Shown piece by piece: positions 6,782-15,249 of a DNA stretch of 37,843 nucleotides. Source of the stretch: Hadesarchaea archaeon. Lineage in GTDB: Archaea; Hadarchaeota; Hadarchaeia; Hadarchaeales; WYZ-LMO6. The DNA is taken from positions 1-37,843 of the forward strand of contig JAPDJF010000035.1 of the NCBI GenBank assembly GCA_029259185.1, in the 5' to 3' direction. Both the position numbers and the translations under genes were made by a program. A model generated the notes under the pieces. The model was not told where the DNA came from, did not search any database, and saw only the letters and a list, made by a program, of their open reading frames with translations. Numbering within the stretch: position 1 is the first letter of the stretch; each line of letters starts with the position of its first letter.

Positions 6782-8116
6782 TCATTTGAGAAGTTTCAAA
6801 GCCATGTCGATCCTCTCCTCCGCGATCTTCCTCTCATGGGCTTCAGAGGTAATCCTAATGTATGGCTCGGTTCCCGATGGCCTGACGAGGACCCAGCTGC
6901 CATCATCAAAAACCGTTCTGACCCCGTCCACCGTCTGGATCTCGGAAACTCTCCGGAGTTCGGTTTTCACCCTCGTTAGAAAATTTTTCATCACTTCAGG
7001 CTTTCGCTCTTGGGGGCAGGGAATCTTTTTCCTGAGGATCGGGTATTCTGGTACCTCCTCGACGAGTTCGGAAAGTCTCTTCCCAGTGGCATCGAGCATG
7101 CGTAGGATCATGATGGCCGAGAGGAGACCGTCCGGTGCGAGATGTGCGTTCGGAAATATCCAAGAGCCACTCGGTTCTCCTCCGAACTTTCCCCCAGTTT
7201 TACGCAGAGTCTGTGCCACACTCACGTCTCCCACCTTCGTGCGCACGACCTTTCCACCTTTTTTTTCGATAAAATCCTCCACAACCCTCGATGCGTCCAC
7301 CGTCGTTACCATGATCTCCCCCCTTTCCACAAGATAGGTGGAGATGAGGGCGAGGAGTTTGTCTTGGGGCACGAATCTCCCACGGTCGTCGATAGCAGCT
7401 ATCCTATCGGCGTCGCCGTCATGGGCGAGGCCCACCTCCGCCCCTGTAGATCTCACGATTTTTGCGAGATCCTGAAGATGCTCTGGGGTCGGTTCTAGTC
7501 CTCTTCCAGGGAAGAGCCCGTCCGGGTGAGAATTGAGTGAGGTGACTTTACATCCCATCTCCCGAAGTAGGTGGGGCGTGACGGAACAAGCAGCACCGTT
7601 TCCGCAGTCAATGATTACTTCGTGTTCTCTCTCTAATGGGAAGAGATCTTTCGCCCACTCTTCGTACTGAAGCGCGATCTCCTTTTCTCGGATCTTACCG
7701 ATCCTTCTCCACTCTACAACTTTGGCCTCATCGATCTTCTTCTCAAGTGCTTCCTCGCTCTCGGGCGTGAAAGCGGCGCCCTCCTCATCCCAGCACTTGA
7801 TCCCGTTGTACTCTGGCGGGTTATGGGAGGCGGTTATCATCACTCCGGCGGAGGCGCCCAGCTTTCGTGTACCAAACGCGAGCACGGGGGTCGGAACGAC
7901 TCCGACCTTGATCACGTCGCATCCACCAGCGAGTAGACCTGAGATCACAGCACATTCGATCATCTCCCCGGAGACACGTGTGTCCCTGCCGATGACGACT
8001 TCTCCCGAATTTCCCAAATGGGTTGCTATTCCCAATCCGACCCTGAGGGCCAGACTGGGCTCGATCTCGACGTTGACGACGCCCCTTATGCCGGAGGTAC
8101 CGAAGAGCTTGGACAT
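6782..8116 (-). CDS. glmM: Phosphoglucosamine mutase / phosphomannomutase family
   Basis: 444 residues with the four alpha-D-phosphohexomutase signatures: catalytic serine loop ITASHNPPEYNGIK, metal loop DGDADR, sugar loop GGEPSGSW, and phosphate loop RPSGTEPYIR near the C-terminus. The N-terminus FGTSGIRG is intact. It interconverts hexose(amine) 6- and 1-phosphates. The downstream glmU-like gene, 33 bases away, argues for glucosamine as substrate, though archaeal members are often dual-specific. It begins a few bases after the S3Ae stop codon, so it is probably transcribed with the ribosomal protein. Confidence 0.9.
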   Translation of the reverse strand: MSKLFGTSGIRGVVNVEIEPSLALRVGLGIATHLGNSGEVVIGRDTRVSGEMIECAVISGLLAGGCDVIKVGVVPTPVLAFGTRKLGASAGVMITASHNPPEYNGIKCWDEEGAAFTPESEEALEKKIDEAKVVEWRRIGKIREKEIALQYEEWAKDLFPLEREHEVIIDCGNGAACSVTPHLLREMGCKVTSLNSHPDGLFPGRGLEPTPEHLQDLAKIVRSTGAEVGLAHDGDADRIAAIDDRGRFVPQDKLLALISTYLVERGEIMVTTVDASRVVEDFIEKKGGKVVRTKVGDVSVAQTLRKTGGKFGGEPSGSWIFPNAHLAPDGLLSAIMILRMLDATGKRLSELVEEVPEYPILRKKIPCPQERKPEVMKNFLTRVKTELRRVSEIQTVDGVRTVFDDGSWVLVRPSGTEPYIRITSEAHERKIAEERIDMALKLLK

Positions 8117-8120
8117 CGCT

Positions 8121-8729
8121 TTATCCAGGTGGTCGGTGGAGGACCTCCGTTTTTTGAACTTCCACCCTCCTGATGGGGCAGTATTTCTTCGCCAGCTTGT
8201 ATATGTCCGCTGATAGTTTTCCTAGGACGGCCTCTTGAACGAATTGGTCGAAAGTGCGCTCCTTCGCTCGCCCCTCTATCAGAACACCGATCTCCGAGCG
8301 AATAGCCTTTACCTTCGCCCTCGAGACACGTCTGCCGGTAATGACCACGGAGGTGACTTGGATCTCCGTCCCATCCTTCGTTCTGACGGTCGTGATGTGA
8401 TCTACTTTGGTTGCCCTCCTTCGCACTTGGCTCCGCATGAAGTGTTGTGCCAAATCATGTCCCACGAACTCGGTAAATGCTTTCGTCCCATCGACCCTCT
8501 TTATCTGGAAGAAAAGTTTGATGTAGGATTTGGAGACATCCTGTACGAGGTCTCCCAGCGAGGTTTCCACTTTTCTTCCCAAGAGTTGAGCCGGTTCGGA
8601 GGCAGGTGTTTCCCCAACCTTTGTTTCCCCAAACATTGATGGGGCATGGATGTCATACCAAGTTTTCTTCTTCCACATCTTTCCTGCCGCTGTGGACCTG
8701 GGTTTCTCAGCAGGCAACTTTTCACCCAC
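8121..8729 (-). CDS. rps3ae: Ribosomal protein S3Ae (eS1)
   Basis: 202 residues, a normal length for archaeal eS1. Recognisable blocks are KKKTWYDIHAPSMFGE near the N-terminus, DLAQHFMRSQVRRRATKVDH in the middle and KKYCPIRRVEVQKTEVL at the C-terminus. It is a small-subunit protein on the platform near the mRNA exit. The GTG start at 8729 overlaps the end of serS by eight bases. In many archaea pcc1 and rps3ae are close neighbours; here serS and a MITE lie between them. Confidence 0.93.
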   Translation of the reverse strand: MGEKLPAEKPRSTAAGKMWKKKTWYDIHAPSMFGETKVGETPASEPAQLLGRKVETSLGDLVQDVSKSYIKLFFQIKRVDGTKAFTEFVGHDLAQHFMRSQVRRRATKVDHITTVRTKDGTEIQVTSVVITGRRVSRAKVKAIRSEIGVLIEGRAKERTFDQFVQEAVLGKLSADIYKLAKKYCPIRRVEVQKTEVLHRPPG

Positions 8730-10215
8730 TAGGTTTGGAAGCTGTGGATAAAGACTTCACGCGCCCCCTCACGGGTGGAGGCCAAGAGCGAAAATCGAAG
8801 CCGTGCTGGGCCAGGAACCCAGCTACCCAGCGAGTGGTTCCGAACCCACAGCACCCGGTCCATATCTGTCTGTTTTTAACCTCTCTTATCTTGAAGGACT
8901 TAACGAACTTCTCTCCGTGAACGTTCAGGGATGCGATCTCTAGCCATCCGTTCTTATACGGCAGTTTCACCTCTAGGTCATACGTGGCCACTTCCGGGCC
9001 CTTCTCAGGTTCCTCGTCTTCACGCAGGTAGAAAGGAGTCGCCACGGTGAGACGCCATTCCATTTCGAGTTCTTCTAGGAGTTTAATGCTTTCATCTTTG
9101 ATCGAGTCCCGGATAAGCATTACATCTTCCGGCTTCCCTATGAATACGAACTCGATCCTCCTAAACTCATGGGTGCGGATGAGTCCCTCCGCTCCTCCCC
9201 CTTCCCATCGATAGGTCCAGCCACTGCGGTCGAAGAGTTTGATGGGCAGATCCTCGACTTCCACCGTAGACCTCTCGAACATGTGATAAAACGGTTCACA
9301 CTGGGCTGGGGCGAGCACATAGGATGGGGGTTCAACGACTCCTTTCAAGATGTCTCTGGACACCTCGTTCCTCAGTCTAAGTTCCTGTTTGAAGTCCTTG
9401 AACGATTCCGGGTTCCTGGGTGGAGGGCAGACGTAATACATCCCCTCAGGTATCCCATCTAGGTATCCCGGCATTCGTCTCATAACCTCAAGCGGGATGA
9501 GCTTTGGAAACATACCCTCCTCGAACCCGAGCGGGACGGCGATGTGCTCGATTATCAAATCCTCGATCGCCCGCAGTATCCTGGCGTACGGGGGAGCGTA
9601 CGTCCATTGCCCCCTTCCTGGGAATTCACGCACCCATCCTTCTCGCTTCATGAACTCAAGTGGATCTTCCCTAAACTTCACCTTCGCCCTACCCCCCTGT
9701 TTGACCACAAGTGATCCGGGTGCTTTGGGGGGAAGAGATCGGGCCATCGACTCCAAATGGGACACGAGTCTATCCACCATCCCCTTTCTCAGATCGGCTT
9801 CACTGATGTCGCGGAGGGTCACGATGAGCTTCTCGCCCCTTTGGACTTCACAAGGTAGCTTCCGGAGTTCAGATTCTATCCTTTCGGTGGGTGTGATGGG
9901 GAGTTCGATCCGATATTCTAGAGTCTCTATCCCTCTTAGGCCTATCTTGTGTTTTTCGCCCAATCGCGTCTTGAGTTCTTTGGCGATCCTGAGAAGCGCG
10001 CTGTGGGCTCTTACGTATCTCCCCGACTCAATAGAGATCTCTATCTCCTTTCCCTTCATCCTCCATCCGGCTACTCTTGCCGCTTCGTCTTCTTTCCCTC
10101 GCGGTGCCCCTTTGGTCAAGAGAGGTGTTGATCCCTCCATCACGTTTTTCACCGTTTCTTCGGCTTTCCCAAGCTCCCCTCCGAACCTCATTCTTGCGGA
10201 TAGATGAAATCTCAT
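8722..10215 (-). CDS. serS: Type 2 (methanogen-type) seryl-tRNA synthetase
   Basis: 497 residues. This is not the common SerRS but the rare zinc-dependent archaeal form. An N-terminal tRNA-binding domain of about 160 residues precedes a class II core that includes the putative zinc ligands known from the Methanosarcina enzyme: a Cys in LAPAQCEPFYHMFE, a Glu in the RRIEFVFIG strand and a Cys in WTGCCGFGTTRWV. The C-terminus ends LAQHGFDFRSWPPPVR. It charges tRNA-Ser. The ATG at 10215 would have lain about 35 bases after the pcc1 stop before a 306-bp MITE landed between them. The MITE now separates serS from the upstream operon, so serS and the downstream genes may need a new promoter or read-through. 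Confidence 0.93.
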   Translation of the reverse strand: MRFHLSARMRFGGELGKAEETVKNVMEGSTPLLTKGAPRGKEDEAARVAGWRMKGKEIEISIESGRYVRAHSALLRIAKELKTRLGEKHKIGLRGIETLEYRIELPITPTERIESELRKLPCEVQRGEKLIVTLRDISEADLRKGMVDRLVSHLESMARSLPPKAPGSLVVKQGGRAKVKFREDPLEFMKREGWVREFPGRGQWTYAPPYARILRAIEDLIIEHIAVPLGFEEGMFPKLIPLEVMRRMPGYLDGIPEGMYYVCPPPRNPESFKDFKQELRLRNEVSRDILKGVVEPPSYVLAPAQCEPFYHMFERSTVEVEDLPIKLFDRSGWTYRWEGGGAEGLIRTHEFRRIEFVFIGKPEDVMLIRDSIKDESIKLLEELEMEWRLTVATPFYLREDEEPEKGPEVATYDLEVKLPYKNGWLEIASLNVHGEKFVKSFKIREVKNRQIWTGCCGFGTTRWVAGFLAQHGFDFRSWPPPVRGRVKSLSTASKPSG

Positions 10216-10250
10216 CTCAATCCCATGTCTCCCTCAGGTGATAAGTTTTT

Positions 10251-10576
10251 CCCACTATTCTGCTTTGCACAAAAATACCGCAAAAGTCAAATGGACCCCA
10301 AAAGGTCGTGGTTGAGTTGGCCTCCAAGCGATAAGGGCTGAACCCTACGGCCTCCGATCCAAGCCGTGTCGACGAGCTTGAAGGAAACCCCCACCCATCG
10401 CCAGCCTTCCAAGCCAAGCACGGCAGTAGTAAGAGGGCAGCCTCGTTTGCTCTCTCAGAGTCCGGTAATCCTTCTCAAGGGCCTGGGCCGAGGGCTTTCG
10501 GCCCTTAGGGGACCCCGAGCCCCCAAGCACGGAAATTGGCCTCAGGGGCTAATTTTTGTGCAAAGCCCCACTATTC
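10251..10576 (+). mobile_element. 306-bp MITE-like element with 15-bp TIRs and 10-bp target duplication
   Basis: The element occupies 10261-10566. GCTTTGCACAAAAAT at 10262-10276 is repeated exactly as the inverted complement at 10552-10566. It is flanked by a perfect direct repeat CCCACTATTC (10251-10260 and 10567-10576). Its outer parts match the ends of the larger tnpB element at 34147-35272 in reverse orientation: the left end matches the 5' tnpB side (GGCCTCCAAG, GGGCTGAAC), and the right end matches the 3' tnpB tail (GCCCCCAAGCACGG, CCTCAGGGGCTAA). A middle block (about 10400-10485) also matches but is flipped relative to the ends. No coding capacity remains. It sits between pcc1 and serS, and the right duplication includes the pcc1 stop codon. 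Confidence 0.85.
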
Positions 10577-10804
10577 AATCACACTCTCAGCGGTTTCAGT
10601 ACACGCGAGCAGGTCGTCGAGTGTTGCGAGCAGGGTTTCTATTTTTCCTTCCATCTCCACCGTGGTGGTAATCGTCCCACCCGAGGTGGTCGTCTTCACT
10701 TTCACCATCCTCGATTGAAGGTTATCGGGTTTCAGCGCTCTCGCTACGGCCCTCGCCGTTTCCGGGTTTTCGTAAGAGCACTCGACTCTCGCTTTGAGTT
10801 TCAC
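10571..10804 (-). CDS. pcc1: KEOPS complex subunit Pcc1
   Basis: 77 residues from GTG 10804, with a G-rich Shine-Dalgarno upstream. The CTAG/Pcc1 pattern is visible: an N-terminal strand with a Glu-Asn pair, ARAVARALKPDN, a Thr-rich central strand and the C-terminal helix LLATLDDLLACTETAESVI. Pcc1 is the dimerising subunit of KEOPS, which with Kae1 makes the t6A modification at position 37 of ANN-decoding tRNAs. It lies 26 bases after radA. Its TAG (10571-10573) lies inside the MITE target duplication, so the gene was spared by the insertion. Confidence 0.85.
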   Translation of the reverse strand: MKLKARVECSYENPETARAVARALKPDNLQSRMVKVKTTTSGGTITTTVEMEGKIETLLATLDDLLACTETAESVIE

Positions 10805-10830
10805 CCCTTCCCCCCCGAGAGCCCGGATCT

Positions 10831-11784
10831 TCAGGGGTCCCTTACTCCAGCTTCGACCACCGAGAACAGGGCTTCGCTCTCTGGGAGGTTTGGGCTGTCC
10901 ACCACCCTCGCTATGCGTTTGTTCCCTTTGCTCTTCCTGAGGTAGACTCTAGTGGTGACGGAGTGGGCCAACACGTGTCCCCCTATCGGTTTAGTAGGAT
11001 CTCCGAAGAACATGTCTGGTCTAGCTTGGACTTGATTTGTCACAAAAATAGCGAGATTCCTGAGTTCGGCTATCCGGTGAAGGATCAACAGATGGCGCGC
11101 TAGTTTCTGCTGTCGCGCGGCCAGCGTCTCTCTCCCCACGAACTCGGCCCTGAATAAGGAGGTGAGTGAATCGATGATAAGGAGTTTAACCTCTTCTCGC
11201 TCCGCCAGCTCCTCCGCCTTCTCCGCTAGCAGGATCTGTTGATCCGTATTGTATGCTCTAGCGATCAAGATGTTTTTAAGAACTTCCCTGGGATCCAGAT
11301 CCAATCCGCGTGCCATGTCTTGGATCCTCTCGGGTCTAAACGTGTTTTCGGTGTCTATGAAGATGGCTTTGGCCTCCAACCCCCCTCGATCCGGAGGGAG
11401 TTGAACGTTAACACAGAGTTGATGGGCCAGTTGGGTCTTCCCCGATCCGAATTCCCCGAAAACCTCCGTCACGGCCCTCGTCGGGATCCCCCCACCGAGG
11501 AGGGTATCCAGTTGCTTGCTCCCAGTCGTAATCCATCCCAGTTCTTTCCTGAGTTCGAGTATTTCTTCTCCCGTGATGAACACCCCTATGTCTGCCATTT
11601 CCTTTGCAGCTTCGATGATCTTCTTCGCTTGGATTTCCCCTATTTCTGCTATTTCTCTCAACTCCTCCACAGTTGCGACTGCGATCGATTCGACAGTTCT
11701 ATAACCGGCTTCCCTTAGCCTTTCAGCCGTCGTGGGTCCTACTCCCGGAAGACTCTCTAGAGTTTTTTCCTTGTTTTCCACCAA
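10831..11784 (-). CDS. radA: DNA repair and recombination protein RadA
   Basis: 317 residues, typical for archaeal RadA. An N-terminal helix-hairpin-helix domain ([17 protein letters not shown]) binds DNA. The ATPase core has Walker [10 protein letters not shown], Walker [16 protein letters not shown], the RQQKLARHL segment, the loop around [16 protein letters not shown], and a basic C-terminal strand. No intein is present. RadA forms filaments on single-stranded DNA for strand exchange. It begins two bases after the stop of the RPA gene, pairing the recombinase with its single-strand-binding partner in one transcript. Confidence 0.96.
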   Translation of the reverse strand: MVENKEKTLESLPGVGPTTAERLREAGYRTVESIAVATVEELREIAEIGEIQAKKIIEAAKEMADIGVFITGEEILELRKELGWITTGSKQLDTLLGGGIPTRAVTEVFGEFGSGKTQLAHQLCVNVQLPPDRGGLEAKAIFIDTENTFRPERIQDMARGLDLDPREVLKNILIARAYNTDQQILLAEKAEELAEREEVKLLIIDSLTSLFRAEFVGRETLAARQQKLARHLLILHRIAELRNLAIFVTNQVQARPDMFFGDPTKPIGGHVLAHSVTTRVYLRKSKGNKRIARVVDSPNLPESEALFSVVEAGVRDP

Positions 11785-11786
11785 AT

Positions 11787-13859
11787 CTATCTACCCGTAC
11801 TTCTGTTTTTTCCCACTTTAACTTTTTCCAGAAGCCTGTTCGCTTCTTCCCTCGCGTCGGGTGACTCCATCGCGCTCACCCTGAGTTCAAGCTGATCGGA
11901 GTACTTATCGTATCGGGTAACGCCCGTTAGCGTTACCTCTCTTCCCTCCAACCCAAGTTTTCGGTGAAACTCTCCACTGTTTGATCGGTAGGTCTCAAAG
12001 ATTCTTTTCGATTCCATGCCTGCGAGCTCCTCCGCGACCTTCCCGAAGAACACGGCCCTCATACTCCCGGTTCCGTCATCGAGGATCACGCTTAGCACTA
12101 CCCTGCGTTCGGGTGATACCACCTTGCCGCATTCCTCACAGAAAAGATTCGTGTCAACGCTTCCCAAACTCCTCCCACAGATGGGGCAGACATCGAAGGT
12201 CGGACGACGGCGGAGCACACGCACGATAGTACCCCTCACCCTCACCCGAACGTTCGGCTTGTCGATTTCTTGGATAGTTTTGATTTCAGGTGAGGCGGAG
12301 ACCATGGAGAGAACTTCAGCAGGAGGGATCTCCTCGTCTACGGGTGGGTTTATCTCAATCTCCCCCGCTCTCCCCACATGTAGTTCAGTTTGCCCGAAAA
12401 GTCCAACGGTGGTATAGGCGTTCCGGAGGATGATCACGTCACCAGTTTTCAAACTCTTTGCTTTTTCCGCATGTTCGTGCCACAAAGAGGTCCTTATCAC
12501 CCCGGTTCGGTCCCCTATACTCAGCGTAATGACCTTTCCTTTTTCCCCTTCTTTAGTGAATTCTCTCAGGGTCCCCACCTCTATCACTCTCCCCAAGACT
12601 TCGAGCGCATCCATCCCCGGCTCCAGTTCACCTATCATGACTTTGCTTGGTTTGAGCCTGCCCACCTCCATGTTCGGAGGGTTTATCTCGATTTTGGTCG
12701 ACCTCCCCACGTGGATCTCCGGTTTTCCGGTCAGACCAGTTTTGGTGTATGCCCCCCGCAAGAGGAGCACATCCCCTACCACGACCCTCTCGGCCACCTC
12801 ACTCGCATTGTCCCAGAACGATGCCTTCGCGAGGGATGTTTCATCTTCCAGCACCAAACTCGCTACTCTCCCCTTGCTCCCGTCGTCGCGTTTGAACTCT
12901 AGCACCGGAAACTTCCGTCTGACTCGAGCCACTACATCTATGGACGGCATGTCTGTCTCCAGTTCTTCAAGCTTCAGTAAGCGTTCCACGATTTCGGGGA
13001 GCTTCTTCACTTGAGGTGAATCGGGAGAGACGAGCACGCGCGAGGTACCCCCCACATTGAGTTCAGGTTTTCCGTGTAGACCCACCCTAACAGACGCGTT
13101 CTCTACCATAATCACATCACCCCTCCTCAGCTCCTTGGTGAGCTCAGCCTTTTCACCCCACAGCGAGACGCGGATCTTCCCGGTTTCGTCCATCAAAACT
13201 AGGGAAGCGACTTTGTCTGTGGTTCCGTCCGAGCGATCGAATGTCTTTATCTCGCTAACCGCAACGACTCTCCCGAGGACATCCACTTCCTTGAGCCCCT
13301 GTTTGAGTTCAGCGATCTTGACCGTGGACTCCTTTAAAGGTGGAAGCCGTGAGTCGACGGTCGGTTCTTTTGTGACTTCTACCGAACTTCGGGCCCCTAT
13401 GTGGAGTTCAGCTTGTCCGTTCGCCCTCTCCTGCACATATGCTCCTTTGATTCGTATCGCATCCCCCTTCTGAACAGCACCACTTCCGACCAGCGACGCT
13501 TTGTTGTCCCACAGTACAGCTCTGATGCTTCCACTCTCATCTTGGAGCACCATCCCCGCAACGTGTCCGAGCGATCCGTCCCATCTCGGGAAACTCCGCG
13601 GCTCGTATATCCTAATCACACGTGCGAGTAGATCCACGTTCGACATCCCCGGGACCAGATCCCCTATCTTCAACTCTCTCGGTTTCACCTCTTTCTGTTT
13701 GAGTTCCACCCCCAGCTCTCGGCCAACTATCATGGCTAGGCCCTCAGGCGTTACCAGAGCCCCGAGTTCTTCTCTTTTCTGGTTTATCCTAGCCATGAGT
13801 TCATCTCGGCTTATCTTTGCGTGTTTCATTATCTCTTGAATCAGCTGGTCAAAATTCAT
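11787..13859 (-). CDS. rpa: Replication protein A, single-chain with five OB folds and a zinc finger
   Basis: About 690 residues. After an N-terminal helical segment, four tandem OB folds of about 100-110 residues share a pattern of VxxRV, then VASLVLxDETG, then ELHVG. A fifth, C-terminal fold contains a zinc finger ([20 protein letters not shown]). Single-polypeptide multi-OB RPA is typical of some euryarchaea, for example the five-fold Methanothermobacter protein. It coats single-stranded DNA in replication and repair. I chose the ATG at 13859 because GGTG lies five bases upstream; a GTG at 13865 is also in frame. It heads the long minus-strand array with a clear TATA box at 13895-13904. 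Confidence 0.92.
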   Translation of the reverse strand: MNFDQLIQEIMKHAKISRDELMARINQKREELGALVTPEGLAMIVGRELGVELKQKEVKPRELKIGDLVPGMSNVDLLARVIRIYEPRSFPRWDGSLGHVAGMVLQDESGSIRAVLWDNKASLVGSGAVQKGDAIRIKGAYVQERANGQAELHIGARSSVEVTKEPTVDSRLPPLKESTVKIAELKQGLKEVDVLGRVVAVSEIKTFDRSDGTTDKVASLVLMDETGKIRVSLWGEKAELTKELRRGDVIMVENASVRVGLHGKPELNVGGTSRVLVSPDSPQVKKLPEIVERLLKLEELETDMPSIDVVARVRRKFPVLEFKRDDGSKGRVASLVLEDETSLAKASFWDNASEVAERVVVGDVLLLRGAYTKTGLTGKPEIHVGRSTKIEINPPNMEVGRLKPSKVMIGELEPGMDALEVLGRVIEVGTLREFTKEGEKGKVITLSIGDRTGVIRTSLWHEHAEKAKSLKTGDVIILRNAYTTVGLFGQTELHVGRAGEIEINPPVDEEIPPAEVLSMVSASPEIKTIQEIDKPNVRVRVRGTIVRVLRRRPTFDVCPICGRSLGSVDTNLFCEECGKVVSPERRVVLSVILDDGTGSMRAVFFGKVAEELAGMESKRIFETYRSNSGEFHRKLGLEGREVTLTGVTRYDKYSDQLELRVSAMESPDAREEANRLLEKVKVGKNRSTGR

Positions 13860-13894
13860 CTTCACACCGGTCTCTTCTTAACTTACTTCGAGAA

Positions 13895-13904
13895 GTTTAT
13901 AAAC
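13895..13904 (-). promoter_or_regulatory. TATA box of the rpa-radA-pcc1 transcript
   Basis: GTTTATAAAC, a perfect 10-base palindrome, about 36 bases before the rpa start codon. The spacing fits an archaeal promoter with a short leader. The nearest plus-strand gene is far away, so only the minus direction seems used. Confidence 0.65.
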
Positions 13905-13920
13905 AGAAATCGTCGGGTAT

Positions 13921-15189
13921 CTAGTGTCCAGCTCTCAGCTCAGCCAAAATCTCCTTAGCTCGGTCAAGTCTTATACAGCGTTCTTCGACCATACGTGCAG
14001 CGACGCGGTCTATGAGTTCTCCCTCTGCCCCCGCTGCTGCGGCCACGCTCCTAGCGTGAAGCTTCATGTGTCCTCTTTGGATACCTTCAGCCGCCAGTGC
14101 TCTGAGCGCTGCTAGGTTCTGGGCCAATCCCACCGCCGCCATGACCTCTGCCAGCTCACGGGCCGTTTTTACCCCCAAGATCTTCCTGCATACTTTGGCC
14201 ACGGGGTGAATGGCCGCGGTTCCTCCCACGATCCCAACGGCAATGGGGAGTTCTATCCTCCCTCTCAGATCCCCGTTCTCATCCACCTCCCAGACTGTGA
14301 GAGGTTTATATCCTTTCACTGCAGCATAGGCATGGGCTCCGGCTTCAAGCGCGCGCGTGTCGTTCGAGGTTGCGAGTGCAACTGCTATTATCCCATTCAT
14401 TATTCCCTTGTTGTGAGTCGCACAGCGGTAGGGATCGGCGGCAGCAAACGCGTAGGCGTGGATGATTCCATCAACTACCTCTTTTCCGCCCAGAGCCTCC
14501 TTTGGAAAGGTCGCTTCAGCCCTAGCCATACGATAGACGGCTAAGTTCGATATTATCCGTAGGTAGACTTTTCCCTCCGTCAGTTTCTCGATCGTTGGAG
14601 CCACGGCCTCACACATCGTGTTGACGGCGTTTGCTCCCATCGCGTCCCTCACATCCACAAGCAAATGGACAATGAGCATCGTTCCAGTGGAGGTGTCGAT
14701 CACTCTCGCTTCCACATCCTTCGCCCCGCCCCCGAGCTTCGTCAGCACCGGGTCTCGCTCATTGGCTTCCGCTAGGATTCTTGCTTTGTTCTCTAGGATG
14801 TTTTCCTTCGCCCGAACTGGATCCTTCGCTCCCACCACTTGAATTTGGCCGATCATGATGGGTTCATCGGCGCTTGCCTTGAATCCATACTTGAGCCTAG
14901 CCATCCGTGCAGCGTTCGAGGCCGCTGCGACTACACTCGGTTCTTCGATGGCCATGGGTATGAGATAGTCCTTCCCGTTTATAAGGAAGTTCGTGGCTAT
15001 ACCGAGGGGGAGATGAGTGGCCCCGATCACGTTTTCTATCATCCGGTTGGCGAGGTCAAGTTCGAGTGATCCAGTGTTTTTCAGGATTTCGACTTCTTCC
15101 TCACTCAGATCGGCGAACTCCTTCACCACCTTTAATCTCGCTTCCGGATCCATCTCTCTAAAGCCGGGTAACCTAGATGACTTCATCAT
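13921..15189 (-). CDS. hmgA: Class II hydroxymethylglutaryl-CoA reductase
   Basis: About 422 residues. The form is the soluble class II enzyme: ENVIGATHLPLGIATNFL with the catalytic Glu, then DAMGANAVNTMCE, the ATHNKGIMNGI segment, GGTAAIHPVAK and the C-terminal GHMKLHARS with the catalytic His. Most archaea use class I; class II is known in Archaeoglobus and Thermoplasmatales, where it replaces class I through transfer from bacteria. In an archaeon it should work in mevalonate synthesis for membrane lipids despite the family label degradative. I chose MetMet at 15189/15186 because the TATA element lies about 27 bases upstream; the longer frame would run through that promoter into uppS. Confidence 0.93.
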   Translation of the reverse strand: MMKSSRLPGFREMDPEARLKVVKEFADLSEEEVEILKNTGSLELDLANRMIENVIGATHLPLGIATNFLINGKDYLIPMAIEEPSVVAAASNAARMARLKYGFKASADEPIMIGQIQVVGAKDPVRAKENILENKARILAEANERDPVLTKLGGGAKDVEARVIDTSTGTMLIVHLLVDVRDAMGANAVNTMCEAVAPTIEKLTEGKVYLRIISNLAVYRMARAEATFPKEALGGKEVVDGIIHAYAFAAADPYRCATHNKGIMNGIIAVALATSNDTRALEAGAHAYAAVKGYKPLTVWEVDENGDLRGRIELPIAVGIVGGTAAIHPVAKVCRKILGVKTARELAEVMAAVGLAQNLAALRALAAEGIQRGHMKLHARSVAAAAGAEGELIDRVAARMVEERCIRLDRAKEILAELRAGH

Positions 15190-15215
15190 CTCAGTTTTTC
15201 TTTTAGGATACACCT

Positions 15216-15224
15216 TATTTAAAC
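15216..15224. promoter_or_regulatory. Shared bidirectional TATA element of hmgA and uppS
   Basis: TATTTAAAC contains the self-complementary TTTAAA at 15218-15223. It lies about 26 bases from the uppS start and about 27 bases from the hmgA start, so one TATA element probably serves both genes and yields nearly leaderless transcripts. Confidence 0.6.
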
Positions 15225-15249
15225 GGTTGAACACCTGAAGAATACAACG

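Noticed and set aside
9497-10207. Long plus-strand open frame of 236 codons
   Set aside because: It is wholly antisense to serS, Ser/Pro-rich as expected for a shadow frame, and has no recognisable domain.
10366-10671. Plus-strand open frame across the MITE into pcc1
   Set aside because: It joins MITE sequence with antisense of pcc1; only its first half has tnpB-tail similarity, which is explained by the element.
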